A stretch of 64,000 bases of DNA. Origin: Planctomycetaceae bacterium. GTDB lineage: Bacteria; Planctomycetota; Planctomycetia; Planctomycetales; Planctomycetaceae. Positions 1 to 9,095 of the stretch are shown piece by piece (position 1 is the stretch's first letter; each line of letters starts with the position of its first letter). A program made the translations under genes and the position numbers. The DNA lies in NCBI GenBank assembly GCA_018699955.1, contig JABISG010000154.1, positions 41,087 through 105,086 on the forward strand. The letters run 5' to 3'. The notes beneath the pieces were generated by a model. That model worked only from the letters and a program-made list of their open reading frames with translations. It was not told where the DNA came from and ran no database searches.

Positions 1-630
1 CGCCGGTGCCTTCGGCGTGTACTGATTCACCAACGCCAGACTGCCGACAAGTTGCATGCCGGCGACTTGTCGTTTGACTTCGGCAATCTTCGTGTCCTTG
101 CCCGGCTCGAACGCGGTCAGCGTCACGTTGTACTTGTCGCCTGCCGGCTCGGCGGCTAGATGCAATTCCACCTGTTCCGCATCGCCGACGTTCGCCTTGT
201 TCGCCCGTTTCGATGGCGTGCCGATAAACAGCGAGCCATCGGCGGCAATGCCCGCATCGAGTCCCCGCCCGAAGAACAGCGCGCTGCGATAGTCGCCCAA
301 TTCACTTTTGATGCCGACACGAAACCCGACCGATCGCGGCGACTTCCCACCATCAACGCGGCCCAGCACGACACTCATCGAGAGCGTCCCCTGCTCTGTT
401 CCCACGTGTCGCGTCAGTACGTGGACATTGCGGTTGCCGCCACTGCGAATCACTTCCAACCGTCCGCCCGAGATCTGCCAATCCTCCATCGGATTGGTCC
501 AAAACTCCGGCCCCGCCCACGGCCGCTCGACATCTTTGGGAAACGCACTGACAAACTCGTCGGCCTTTGCTGAACTTATCGCAAGAACGGTCAGCAATGT
601 TGTTATGACGAAACCGTGTCGCGCTCGCAT
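1..630 (-). CDS. Exported PhoD-like phosphatase, N-terminal part (runs off the left edge)
   Basis: An open frame on the minus strand begins at the ATG at 630 and continues to base 1, giving 210 codons without a stop. The start has a GGAGGA Shine-Dalgarno seven bases upstream; an in-frame ATG at 645 has none. The first 23 residues (MRARHGFVITTLLTVLAISS...) form a signal peptide. The next segment, with ERPWAGPEFWTNPMEDWQIS and GGNRNVHVLTRHV, resembles from memory the N-terminal region of planctomycete/verrucomicrobial alkaline phosphatase D (PhoD-like) proteins. The catalytic domain would lie outside the window, so phosphatase activity is inferred and not seen. It follows the PLP enzyme gene by 37 bases on the same strand, so co-transcription is likely. 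Confidence 0.6.
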   Translation of the reverse strand, partial: MRARHGFVITTLLTVLAISSAKADEFVSAFPKDVERPWAGPEFWTNPMEDWQISGGRLEVIRSGGNRNVHVLTRHVGTEQGTLSMSVVLGRVDGGKSPRSVGFRVGIKSELGDYRSALFFGRGLDAGIAADGSLFIGTPSKRANKANVGDAEQVELHLAAEPAGDKYNVTLTAFEPGKDTKIAEVKRQVAGMQLVGSLALVNQYTPKAPA

Positions 631-667
631 GAAATGTTCCTCCATGTGCCTACGCTTGATTGAGTCC

Positions 668-1768
668 CTACTGCAACTTGCCACGGCCTTGGATCGGCCA
701 GACGACTTCCAAGCGTTCGCCGCGGAAACCGTAAAACTGGTCGTGTAGCACCGTTGTGAAGTCGGCGTATCCCGGGATCAGTTCGAGCTTGTCGCCGATT
801 TTGAGGTTTTGCGATTCCCCCGACAGATTCAATTCGCAATGCTCGGCACTCACGCGGACGACTTCGGCACCCGGGTGGCCTTTGACCAGCGGCGTTTCAT
901 GATCGGGGTTTTGCGTCTTGCGGCCCGAATCGAGAACCGCGCGATCTTTCGCCGGGCGGCTGACGACTGTTGCGAGCACCGACAGCGAGTAATCGAGATC
1001 CTGCAGGTCGCAATGGTTCTGATACATGGGACAGGCGAAGATACCGCCGCCCGATTGCAGTTCAGTCACGCCGTCGCAGTCCGATGTGATCTGATAGGAA
1101 CCGGTCCCGCCCGCGCTCACAATGTCGCAATTCAAACCGTCGTTACGAATCAAGTCGCGACATGTCACCAGGATGTTGACCGCGTCGGCAATCCGCTCGC
1201 GTTTTTCGGCCGGGTTGGGAATCTGGAGCAAATGCCCTTCGTAACCCATAATGCCCGCCAGTTCGACTCCTTCCAGTTTGTCGATGCCCTGCGCCAAGGC
1301 CAGCGTGTCGATTCCCGGTCGAACGCCGACGCGGTCGAGACCGAGATTGACCTCCGGGATGACGCGGCAGGTGACACCGGCCGCTTTGCAGGCGGCGGCC
1401 AACGGCTCCACCTGCGCATAATGATCACAGGCGACAATCGGATCGGCCCAGCGACACAGCGAAGCAACGCGCTCGACCTTCCGCTTTCCGACGATCATGT
1501 TGGCGATGAGAATATCGCGCACGCCGCCGGCCGCCATCACTTCGGCTTCGGACACCTTCGCGCAAGTCACGCCAATGGCGCCCGCCTCAATCTGCTTCAT
1601 GGCGATCGCGGGCGTCTTGTGGCATTTCTGGTGCGGCCGCCATTGTTTTCCCCGCTCGCCAATGAACGCGGCCATCGTGTTGATATTCGATTCCATCACA
1701 TCGAGATCAATGCACAGAATTGGTGTGTCGAGCGAAAACTTGTCTGCCCCAACGAGCGATTGCGTCAC
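668..1768 (-). CDS. DSD1-family PLP-dependent enzyme (D-threonine aldolase / D-serine dehydratase-like)
   Basis: The 366-residue protein has an alanine-racemase-type TIM barrel followed by a C-terminal beta domain, the usual size and order for D-threonine aldolase and DSD1-type D-serine dehydratase. The motif RPHQKCHK at residues 44-51 supplies the probable PLP Schiff-base lysine (Lys48). VIPEVNLGLDRVGV and GIMGYEGHL are typical barrel strands. Near the C-terminus, where many members carry a P-x-H-x-(C/D) metal site, this protein reads PGYADFTTVLHDQFYG, so the metal histidine may be absent; the exact reaction (aldol cleavage or dehydration of D-hydroxy amino acids) is therefore open. The start is GTG at 1768, preceded by AAGGA at good spacing. 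The phosphatase-like gene lies directly downstream. Confidence 0.85.
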   Translation of the reverse strand: MTQSLVGADKFSLDTPILCIDLDVMESNINTMAAFIGERGKQWRPHQKCHKTPAIAMKQIEAGAIGVTCAKVSEAEVMAAGGVRDILIANMIVGKRKVERVASLCRWADPIVACDHYAQVEPLAAACKAAGVTCRVIPEVNLGLDRVGVRPGIDTLALAQGIDKLEGVELAGIMGYEGHLLQIPNPAEKRERIADAVNILVTCRDLIRNDGLNCDIVSAGGTGSYQITSDCDGVTELQSGGGIFACPMYQNHCDLQDLDYSLSVLATVVSRPAKDRAVLDSGRKTQNPDHETPLVKGHPGAEVVRVSAEHCELNLSGESQNLKIGDKLELIPGYADFTTVLHDQFYGFRGERLEVVWPIQGRGKLQ

Positions 1769-1814
1769 GAGGTATTTCCTTACTTGATGTCAATAAACGA
1801 GGGACTCTCCAACC

Positions 1815-1830
1815 CGCTTGCGGTTTCGCG
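1815..1830. repeat. Short dispersed repeat (16 bp, copy at 11650)
   Basis: The 16-mer CGCTTGCGGTTTCGCG occurs here, upstream of the DSD1-type gene, and again identically at 11650-11665. Both copies are intergenic. It may be half of an extragenic palindromic element. No function is evident. Confidence 0.4.
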
Positions 1831-2026
1831 ACCGGGTAGTCGCCCAGTGTAATCCCGAGAACAAACGTTCGCGAGCGCACCGTGTGGTTTGCGTGCAGTC
1901 GGCCAGCTAACTAAAGTTTATGCAGGCCGTTCACAAGACGCGCAAAATGACAATCTGAGTGACGTGAAACCAGCCGGTCACGCAGGTGACGGTTCCTACG
2001 GTTTCGTTCTTCCGGAGAAAGATGAG

Positions 2027-3385
2027 ATGAAATACTGGACGACCTCGCTGCTTCTGTTGACACTGCTTCCGGTTGGTTGCATGAACGCGGGTTCCGCCGC
2101 CCAACTCAAGGCGGCGTTGGCGAAAGCCCAGGCCGCGCAGGCCGAAGCGGAAATGTTGAAAGCGCAGCTGGCGGAGTTGGAATCTGCACAGCAGACTCTG
2201 ATCAAGAAAATTCAGCAACCGGCAATTGCCGCACTGGAAAGTGCTGGCGGTAAGGTTGAAGCGAACGATAGCGGAGTGGTCACCAGCGTCGATCTGACCG
2301 ACTCGTCGGCTGACGACAGTTCGCTGATTTACGTGCAAAGCTTGCCCCACCTCGAACGGCTGACGCTGTTTGGGCCGAATTTCAGCGATGCCGGCTTGAA
2401 GCATCTGGAAGGCATGACTTCGCTCAAACGGCTCAGCCTGCAGCGAACGCTGACGACCGGTGACGGCCTCGCCTCGGTGGGCCAGCTGCCCAATCTCGAA
2501 GTGCTCAACCTGTTTCAAACCGATATCGACGACGACGGGATGGCTCACCTGAAAGGTCTCAAACTCCTCGAACTCGATGTGCGGCGAACGAATCTCGGCG
2601 ACGATGGACTGGAACATCTCAAAGACATGACCAGTCTCACCGCGCTGAAACTTCAGGAAGCCAGTAGCGTCTCCGAAGCCGGCTTGGTCCACTTGGCCAA
2701 ACTCGAAAATCTCACGCTGCTCGATTTGTGGGGCGTCAATTTCGGCGACACCACAATCGACAAGATTAAGCACCTGAAAAAACTCCGCGTGCTGGAACTG
2801 GACGACACGTTGATTTCCGACTCAGGACTCAAGGAGGTCAAGGTCTTCGAGAACCTGCAAGTCCTCTCGCTTCGCCGGACGGTTGTCGGCAACGACGGAA
2901 TCGCCGAATTGACCGGGTTGACCGAACTCCGCACGCTGATGCTCCGCGACACCATCGTCAACAACGACGGACTGGTTCACATTGCCAAATTGCCCAAGCT
3001 GGAAACGCTCGAACTGAGCGAATTAGTCAACCGCGTTGATGACGCCGGCCTCGAACATCTTAAGAGTCTCACAAATCTGAAACGGCTGATCCTCTTCACC
3101 ACGCCCATTCACGATGCCGGGCTGGAGCATCTTTCCGTTTTGACAAACCTTGACGATCTCGACCTGGAAGGCACTGAAGTCACCGACGAAGGAATGCAGC
3201 ACCTCAAAGGGTTGGAGAAGCTCGAAAAGTTGAACCTCAAAGGAACACAGGTCACCGATGTCACCATCGACACGCTGATCGGCATGAAATCGCTCAAGAT
3301 TCTCATACTCTCGAATTCCGCTGTGACCGAAGCGGGTGTGAAGACATTACGTGAGGCAAGGCCCGAACTGGATGTCACCCCCTGA
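2027..3385 (+). CDS. Leucine-rich-repeat lipoprotein
   Basis: The start was placed at ATG 2027 because GGAG lies nine bases upstream and the protein then begins with a lipoprotein signal (MKYWTTSLLLLTLLPVGC, lipobox LPVGC with Cys18); the longer frame from 1889 adds a non-credible extension. After the lipid-anchored Cys there is an Ala/Glu/Gln/Lys-rich coiled coil (about residues 20-60), then roughly a dozen LRRs of 24-26 residues of the form LxxLxxLxLxxTxIxDxGLxHL, typical of planctomycete LRR proteins. The 452-residue product is probably held at a membrane with the LRR solenoid facing the periplasm for protein binding. The partner is unknown. It converges with folK, which ends 14 bases downstream. 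Confidence 0.85.
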   Translation: MKYWTTSLLLLTLLPVGCMNAGSAAQLKAALAKAQAAQAEAEMLKAQLAELESAQQTLIKKIQQPAIAALESAGGKVEANDSGVVTSVDLTDSSADDSSLIYVQSLPHLERLTLFGPNFSDAGLKHLEGMTSLKRLSLQRTLTTGDGLASVGQLPNLEVLNLFQTDIDDDGMAHLKGLKLLELDVRRTNLGDDGLEHLKDMTSLTALKLQEASSVSEAGLVHLAKLENLTLLDLWGVNFGDTTIDKIKHLKKLRVLELDDTLISDSGLKEVKVFENLQVLSLRRTVVGNDGIAELTGLTELRTLMLRDTIVNNDGLVHIAKLPKLETLELSELVNRVDDAGLEHLKSLTNLKRLILFTTPIHDAGLEHLSVLTNLDDLDLEGTEVTDEGMQHLKGLEKLEKLNLKGTQVTDVTIDTLIGMKSLKILILSNSAVTEAGVKTLREARPELDVTP

Positions 3386-3399
3386 TTGGCAAATCCAAG

Positions 3400-3918
3400 C
3401 TAACACGCACTCAATCGAACGTCCGCCCGCGCAATCAAACTGCTGTCCCCCAATCCCTCCGCAATCGTGCGCATCGTCCGCCCGTTGGTTGGATGAACGT
3501 ACTCGGGATCAAGCTCGGCCAATGGCACTGCCAGGAATGGACGTGTGAGGATTTCCGGATCGGGTATCCGGTTCTCACCGACGCTTAAGACGTCCTGATT
3601 GAACAGCGCGATATCGATGTCGATTGTGCGGGCCGCGTTCTTGTTTTGTGGATCGCGCACGCGGCCCAAATTCTGTTCAATTTCCGCAATCGCAACCCCT
3701 TTCAATTCTTCGGCCGATAACGGCGTCTCCAACAACATAGCTGCGTTCAGAAAATTCGCCTGATTGGTATCACCAACCGGCCGCGACTCCCAAACAGTGG
3801 AGACGCGAATCACACTTCCATAATCGGCGAGCCGTTCCGCAGCAGCAGGCAAGTTGGTTTCCGGGGAGATATTCGAGCCGAGCGCCAAATAGGCTCGGTT
3901 GCTCGTCGCCTCAGACAT
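3400..3918 (-). CDS. folK: 2-amino-4-hydroxy-6-hydroxymethyldihydropteridine pyrophosphokinase
   Basis: FolK transfers pyrophosphate from ATP to 6-hydroxymethyl-7,8-dihydropterin in folate synthesis. The 172-residue protein starts at ATG 3918 with AYLALGSNISPETNL, the canonical HPPK N-terminus; an upstream in-frame ATG at 4041 would run deep into folB and is rejected. NAARTIDIDIALF carries the metal-binding Asp-x-Asp, and ILTRPFLAVPLAEL is the conserved C-terminal loop. Its start overlaps the end of folB by eight bases (ATGTCTGA), indicating translational coupling. The gene is last in a pteridine operon behind a PTR1-like reductase and folB. Confidence 0.95.
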   Translation of the reverse strand: MSEATSNRAYLALGSNISPETNLPAAAERLADYGSVIRVSTVWESRPVGDTNQANFLNAAMLLETPLSAEELKGVAIAEIEQNLGRVRDPQNKNAARTIDIDIALFNQDVLSVGENRIPDPEILTRPFLAVPLAELDPEYVHPTNGRTMRTIAEGLGDSSLIARADVRLSAC

Positions 3919-4273
3919 CGTCGCGGGTCCGCACAATCGAGACGCCAACCGACTTGGCAAACCGTAGCGCTGCCGGCTTCTCGACGCTGACCTGAACCTG
4001 CCCGACACGTTGATCGGACAGACAGACGCGCGCGATTTCATCGGCCAGTTTCTCCACCAGGAAGAACTTTGATCCTTCCACCAATTCGATCACCTGCTTG
4101 GCGATATCGCGGTAGTTCACCGTATCGTTCATGTCATCGGAACGACCGGCGGCCCGCGTATCGACATCCAGTACCAGATTGATCAGAACGTCCTGACGAT
4201 TGGAACGCTCGTCATCGTTCACGCCGATGATCGTCCGCAGGAATAAGTCTTTAACGAGAATTTGGTCAGCCAT
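3911..4273 (-). CDS. folB: Dihydroneopterin aldolase
   Basis: FolB converts 7,8-dihydroneopterin to 6-hydroxymethyldihydropterin and glycolaldehyde. The 120-residue length is standard. Residues matching the family active site are visible: Glu22 in GVNDDERSNRQ, Tyr54 in TVNYRDI and Lys99 in VSVEKPAALRFAKSVGV. The gene sits 77 bases downstream of the PTR1/FolM-like reductase and overlaps folK, so reductase, aldolase and kinase form one pterin-branch unit. No folP, folE or folC is seen in the window. Confidence 0.95.
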   Translation of the reverse strand: MADQILVKDLFLRTIIGVNDDERSNRQDVLINLVLDVDTRAAGRSDDMNDTVNYRDIAKQVIELVEGSKFFLVEKLADEIARVCLSDQRVGQVQVSVEKPAALRFAKSVGVSIVRTRDDV

Positions 4274-4350
4274 CGATTCGTGTGTCCTGAATGCACGTTG
4301 AAGAAAACACTCTCACTCCGCGCTCCTCTTCGAGTCGCGGCTCACCTTAC

Positions 4351-5091
4351 TCAAATCTCCTGCCCGCCGGCAACATTCAACACCTCGCCGGTGACGAAAT
4401 CTGATCGTAGCAAGTACAACACCGCGTCGGTTACATCGGCCGGCGATCCGGGACGCTGCAGTGGAATGTTCTGCGCCAATTTGTCGAGATAACTTTCCTC
4501 TTCGCCCGGTGGTGGCAGTATTGCACCGGGGGCGACTGCGTTCACCTGAATCTGCGGGGCGAGTTCGACTGCCAGATTGCGGGTCAGTGAAACCAAACCA
4601 CTCTTGCTCAGCGTGTAGACCAAATGCTCGGGATCGGTCCGCATCGCCCGCCAATCAACAATGTTGACAATGTGAGCCTGCTGCTTGGGACCCGCCTGTG
4701 CTGAGAATTCTTGACACAGAAATGTCGGAGCCTGCAGGTTAATCGCCATCGTTCGCTGCCAGCTTTCGGCAGTCATCGCCTGCAGTGTTTCCGCATCGAA
4801 GACCGCGGCGCTGTTAATCAGAATATCGACCCCACCCAGAGCAGCGGCAGTTTCTGCAACGATGTGCTGCGCAGAGTTCGCGGCGTCGCTCAAGTCGGCC
4901 TGAATGCTGAACGCCCGGGTTCCACGCGCACGAATCTCCTCGCAGGTTTTGTTGGCCGCGTCGCGCGAGTGAAAGTAGTGCAGGCCGATATCAACACCGG
5001 CGTCGGCCAACGCCAGCGCGATGGCACGACCGAGGCGAATCGCCCCACCGGTTACGATGGCTCTTTTCCCGCGCAATTCCACAATAAACAC
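4351..5091 (-). CDS. Short-chain reductase of the pteridine reductase 1 / FolM type
   Basis: The 246-residue protein is a classical-length SDR, but its nucleotide motif is T14-G-x3-R19-x-G21 (VTGGAIRLGRAIA). This TGxxxRxG form marks pteridine reductase 1 (PTR1) and FolM rather than FabG-type SDRs. The PTR1 catalytic triad pattern is present: Asp146 in IVNIVDWRAM, then Tyr159 and Lys163 in VYTLSKSG. It probably reduces dihydropterins (dihydrofolate or dihydromonapterin) with NADPH. The position directly upstream of folB and folK supports this. The start appears to be GTG at 5091; GTG at 5082 is an alternative, and neither has a clear Shine-Dalgarno. Confidence 0.8.
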   Translation of the reverse strand: MFIVELRGKRAIVTGGAIRLGRAIALALADAGVDIGLHYFHSRDAANKTCEEIRARGTRAFSIQADLSDAANSAQHIVAETAAALGGVDILINSAAVFDAETLQAMTAESWQRTMAINLQAPTFLCQEFSAQAGPKQQAHIVNIVDWRAMRTDPEHLVYTLSKSGLVSLTRNLAVELAPQIQVNAVAPGAILPPPGEEESYLDKLAQNIPLQRPGSPADVTDAVLYLLRSDFVTGEVLNVAGGQEI

Positions 5092-5122
5092 GTCACACTG
5101 CTAAGCCGTACTCCGCGTGTTG

Positions 5123-5147
5123 CACTGGCGACACGCCAGTGGCACCC
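5123..5147. repeat. Palindromic repeat, CACTGGCG-ACA-CGCCAGTG-GCACCC family
   Basis: An 8-bp inverted repeat (CACTGGCG / CGCCAGTG, 3-base loop) is followed by GCACCC. Two more copies lie at 48145-48167 (inverse orientation) and 48182-48206. It sits between the pteridine operon and fliA and looks like a REP-type element. Confidence 0.7.
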
Positions 5148-5201
5148 GATGATTTCCAACCACTACCCACCAATTTCCATCCACTTTCGCATCATAAACA
5201 C

Positions 5202-5235
5202 AAACGGCTGCTGATGCAGGCACCAGCAGCCGTTT
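5202..5235 (-). terminator. Probable terminator of the fliA transcript
   Basis: AAACGGCTGCTG (5202-5213) pairs perfectly with CAGCAGCCGTTT (5224-5235) around a 10-base loop, 33 bases past the fliA stop. On the minus strand the stem is followed by TTTGTGTTTATG, only moderately T-rich. The 13-mer CAGCAGCCGTTTG recurs at 6573-6585, so the element may also belong to a small repeat family. Confidence 0.6.
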
Positions 5236-5268
5236 GGAAAGAATCTTAATGGGTATCAATGCGATCGA

Positions 5269-6045
<777 letters not shown>

Positions 6046-6222
6046 TCAACCCTCCGTGGTCGTTTTGCAGTCGCGATTGTTGTCTCTTGGTTTGTTCCGC
6101 TATTTGAAGTTCTGTCAAAACCCTCTGTTGGCTCACAACACCCCTTGTGTTCTAAGTGCCGAGTTCGCCCACAACCGGGTTTTGACGGGGCCTCATGTCG
6201 CTTGCCGTCCGTTAGGCCGGCT

Positions 6223-6447
6223 TTATCTTTGCTCTTCCGCGATGATGCGATTCACTTCGACTCGGGCGTCCTCTTCAACCAGGCGACGCGCTAAGTCGCC
6301 GCACATCAGGCCGATCACATAAAACGCCGCTGCCGCTGCCAATGCCGTTCTTAAAGTTCCGTCGAACTGTCCGCTGGTCATCACCCCGCGAAGCGACACC
6401 GTCGCAAACGCGATAAGTGAAAGTCGGCCCGCAAACAGTTTGGCCAC
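6223..6447 (-). CDS. Small membrane protein in the flagellar block
   Basis: The end of this frame is protein-like: a hydrophobic stretch (LSLIAFATVSLRGVM), a second one (LRTALAAAAAFYVIGLMCG), then a charged amphipathic tail (DLARRLVEEDARVEVNRIIAEEQR). I place the start at GTG 6447. The frame stays open to an ATG at 6546, but that extension looks like random translation; ATG 6381 is another option and would leave one membrane segment. The gene lies between flhG and fliA on the same strand, which suggests a flagellar or export accessory role. I recognise no family. Confidence 0.5.
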   Translation of the reverse strand: MAKLFAGRLSLIAFATVSLRGVMTSGQFDGTLRTALAAAAAFYVIGLMCGDLARRLVEEDARVEVNRIIAEEQR

Positions 6448-6680
6448 TGTCGATTGCCTGCAAAAAGTTGCGAACAGATACCCTTGGCCGCTATGTCCCA
6501 ACACCGTGATTCGGCACCGTGAAACGAAGCCGAAATTGAGACACAACGCCCGCTAAAGCTATCTATCGGCATCAGCAGCCGTTTGAATCAGTTTCTTTTG
6601 CTTAACAGGCAAACTTTCTAAAATCGCTAGAGTCGCTACAAATTGCGCAAACCAACATCGGTCCGCGCGCCATCGCTCTC

Positions 6681-6709
6681 AAAGCCCACGGGCTGATTCC
6701 CCTGGGATT
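6681..6709 (-). repeat. REP-like palindrome, CCCACGGG/GCCCGTGGG family (copy A, diverged)
   Basis: On the minus strand this reads ATCCCAGGGGAATCAGCCCGTGGGCTTT, a degenerate member of the dispersed family best seen at 44999-45029. The left arm is altered so the stem is imperfect. It lies in the gap between flhG and the small membrane gene. Confidence 0.6.
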
Positions 6710-6765
6710 AAGATCGATGTGGTTAATCCGGGTTTGAATTTCGCTGAGTGGAGAAATGTCGTGTG

Positions 6766-6814
6766 CGGGAGGGAGAGTGAGGAAGGAGAGAGTTGGAGAG
6801 GAGAGAGTCGGAGG
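6766..6814 (+). repeat. Homopurine-rich tract downstream of flhG
   Basis: About 50 bases are almost pure G/A (GGGAGGGAGAGTGAGGAAGG... then GAGAGAGT repeated), ending just beyond the flhG stop. On the flhG transcript this would be a pyrimidine-rich 3' segment. It is internally repetitive but has no clear unit. Confidence 0.6.
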
Positions 6815-6815
6815 G

Positions 6816-7712
6816 TCAAGCGGCTCTGGTGACTGTGAGTGATTCGCCGACGCGCGGAAAAAACGATCCGCGCGAAGGCTGTGACTGGGCGAGATTGGTC
6901 ATGCGACGCGCCAGTTGCCGAACGGCGGCCGACGCGGCACAGTGAGGGCTGTTGATAAGAAATGGTTGACGCCGGGAGACGGCAACCGGAACATTGTCGT
7001 CGTCTGGAATCGTGCCGGCGGTGGCGATTGAAGTCCGCAGGAAGAGTCGCACCGTGTTTTGCAACCCTTCCATAATTGCCCGCGCTTGCCGCGATGATTC
7101 TGCGCGATTCACCACCACTTCCATAATCGGCACATCGTTACCAGAAAGAGCTTTGATGCCAGCGTAGGCATCGGCAATCGAAGTCGGTTCGGGTGTTGTC
7201 ACCACCAGCGCCACGTCGGCCGCGGTTACCAATTGCCGCACCGCGCGATGAATTCCTGCGCCCGTATCGACGACGATGTAGTCGTGGTTCTGTTCCATTT
7301 CTGCCAACTGGTGCAGGAGTTCCCGCCGATCACCTTCCGAGCAGTCGGCCAGGTCACAAAGCCCACTGGCTCCGGGAATGACGCTGATTCCCTCCGGTCC
7401 TTCGAGCACGACGTCCTGCAACTTTCGCGCACCAATGATGACGTGCGACAGATTCCAATACCCGTTCAGTCCGCACAAGAGTTCGACGTTGCCCAATCCC
7501 AGATTGGCATCGAGCAGGCAGACACGTTGATCCATTTGCCCGAGCGCAATCGCCAGATTGAGGGCAATGTTGGTCTTGCCGACGCCACCCTTTGCGCCGG
7601 CGATGGCAATCGTCTTCGCACGATGCGACCCCGATGGGGATTCATCGACGCCGTTCTGCATCGCCTTCTGGCGTTCCACGAGCCCGCGGAGTGTTTTCGC
7701 CTGGTCAGTCAT
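6816..7712 (-). CDS. flhG: MinD-like ATPase FlhG (YlxH), flagellar number control
   Basis: FlhG is the ParA/MinD-type ATPase that partners FlhF to set flagellar number and position. The start at ATG 7712 gives the characteristic MTDQAKTLRGLVER N-terminus (DQAxxLR FlhF-activating motif); a TTG at 7784 overlapping the flhF stop would add 24 unconserved residues. The deviant Walker A is IAGAKGGVGKTNIALNLA (KGGVGKT), with DANLGLGNVELL following and YIVVDTGAGI as Walker B. The 298-residue product lacks an obvious C-terminal membrane helix, though the basic tail could contact membrane. It directly follows flhF. Confidence 0.93.
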   Translation of the reverse strand: MTDQAKTLRGLVERQKAMQNGVDESPSGSHRAKTIAIAGAKGGVGKTNIALNLAIALGQMDQRVCLLDANLGLGNVELLCGLNGYWNLSHVIIGARKLQDVVLEGPEGISVIPGASGLCDLADCSEGDRRELLHQLAEMEQNHDYIVVDTGAGIHRAVRQLVTAADVALVVTTPEPTSIADAYAGIKALSGNDVPIMEVVVNRAESSRQARAIMEGLQNTVRLFLRTSIATAGTIPDDDNVPVAVSRRQPFLINSPHCAASAAVRQLARRMTNLAQSQPSRGSFFPRVGESLTVTRAA

Positions 7713-7780
7713 TGTCGGCAATTTCCGGTAGTGAGTTTCTTCAAGTGCCTGGTTTCTTATTTGGCAGCCTGTCGCCTTCG

Positions 7781-9073
7781 TCAATCAAACAAACTGTCCT
7801 GTCCCAAGACCAGTCGGGCCAGTCGCGAGGCACGGGCCGGCTCGATATCGTCCGGAACATCCTGCCCGGTTGTGACGTAGCTGATGGGCAAATCGACGCG
7901 TTGCACCAGCGAAAGCAGCGATCCCAGTCCGGCCGCCTCGTCGAGCTTTGTGAGGATCAGCGATGTCGCGTTTGCTACGCCAAACTGTTCGGCCGTCGCC
8001 AACAGGCTGCGGACGCTCGACGTCAAACTCAATACCAGATGCACTTCGTCCACGTTCGCTTCGGCCAGCAAACTTTTTAGTTCTTGAATCTGCAACTCGT
8101 CGCGCGGACTGCGTCCGGCCGTGTCGATCAAAATCAAATCGAGACCGGCCAACTCGTCGAGCGCTCGCCGCATTTCCGGCGGACTGGTGACGACCTTCAT
8201 TGGCAAATCGATAATTTCCGCATAGGTACGTAATTGTTCGACGGCTGCAATCCGGTACGTGTCGACCGTGACCAGCCCCATTTTTATTCCGTCACGGAGC
8301 CGAAAGTTTGCGGCCAACTTGGCAATCGTCGTCGTCTTGCCCACGCCGGTCGTGCCAACCAACGCCACCACTTTTTGCTTTCCCGGAGTCGGCATGATTG
8401 GATCAGAACAGCGAATCTCGGATTCGACCAACGCGGTCAGCAGATTTCGGCCCGCTTTGACATCGTTCAATTGTTTGGGGGAAGCATGTTCCTTCAATTG
8501 TCCAATCAGGTTGCGGGCAACGTCATCTTCGACGTCGGCGTCGATTAATTCTGTATACAGGGAGAACAGTTCACCGGGAATCTCGTCGGCCTTCCGCAAC
8601 GTGCTGCTGCGTCCCAACTCGTTCAGCATTTTCTGAATCGATTCCAACTTCTCGGCAAATTGCACCGTCGGATCGGGATTGCTTTCCGGCTGCAGCGCGC
8701 GAGTGACAGCACCGCCAGCTCGGCTGTCGAAGTGATCGTTCAACGGTGGATCAATTTCCCGCGACGCGCGGCTGAAATCGAGCGAGACACCATCGCCAGA
8801 AACTTTCGCCGGGGTGATCGATTGCGGTCGTACTCCCACCGTCGATGCGGCTGCGACACCATCGCCGACGGTTGTCTTCGTCGCCCGATGTTGTACATCG
8901 ACCCCCAAGCCGGCTGTGATTTCGACAGTCTCAGCCGGTTTTCGCCACGGCAGTATTCGTCGCTTCGTTGTCTGGCGTGTATGCAGAATGACGGCCTCGC
9001 CGCCCATCTCCTCGCGCACCAGATCGAGGGCCGCCTGCATGTTGTCCGCACGGAACGTTCGCACGTCAGTCAT
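7781..9073 (-). CDS. flhF: SRP-family GTPase FlhF, flagellar placement
   Basis: FlhF is the third SRP-type GTPase after Ffh and FtsY and marks the site of flagellum assembly. The 430-residue protein has the N-terminal basic/variable B domain (MTDVRTFRADNMQAALDLVR), a helical N region around residues 140-200, and a GTPase domain from about residue 220: G1 GTTGVGKTTTIAKLA, VDTYRIAAVEQLRTYA, LILIDTAGRSPRD (G3) and LILTKLDEA (G4). This is full length for the family. The gene lies between an 85-residue membrane ORF and flhG on the same strand. Confidence 0.95.
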   Translation of the reverse strand: MTDVRTFRADNMQAALDLVREEMGGEAVILHTRQTTKRRILPWRKPAETVEITAGLGVDVQHRATKTTVGDGVAAASTVGVRPQSITPAKVSGDGVSLDFSRASREIDPPLNDHFDSRAGGAVTRALQPESNPDPTVQFAEKLESIQKMLNELGRSSTLRKADEIPGELFSLYTELIDADVEDDVARNLIGQLKEHASPKQLNDVKAGRNLLTALVESEIRCSDPIMPTPGKQKVVALVGTTGVGKTTTIAKLAANFRLRDGIKMGLVTVDTYRIAAVEQLRTYAEIIDLPMKVVTSPPEMRRALDELAGLDLILIDTAGRSPRDELQIQELKSLLAEANVDEVHLVLSLTSSVRSLLATAEQFGVANATSLILTKLDEAAGLGSLLSLVQRVDLPISYVTTGQDVPDDIEPARASRLARLVLGQDSLFD

Positions 9074-9095
9074 TTTTGAAAATCCCTTTTCGACT

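Noticed and set aside
809..1852. 347-residue plus-strand frame
   Set aside because: It is fully antisense to the DSD1-family enzyme, which has clear motifs and a ribosome site.
4351..5091. Annotation of the SDR as FabG
   Set aside because: It has TGxxxRxG rather than TGxxxGxG and sits with folB and folK, fitting PTR1/FolM better.
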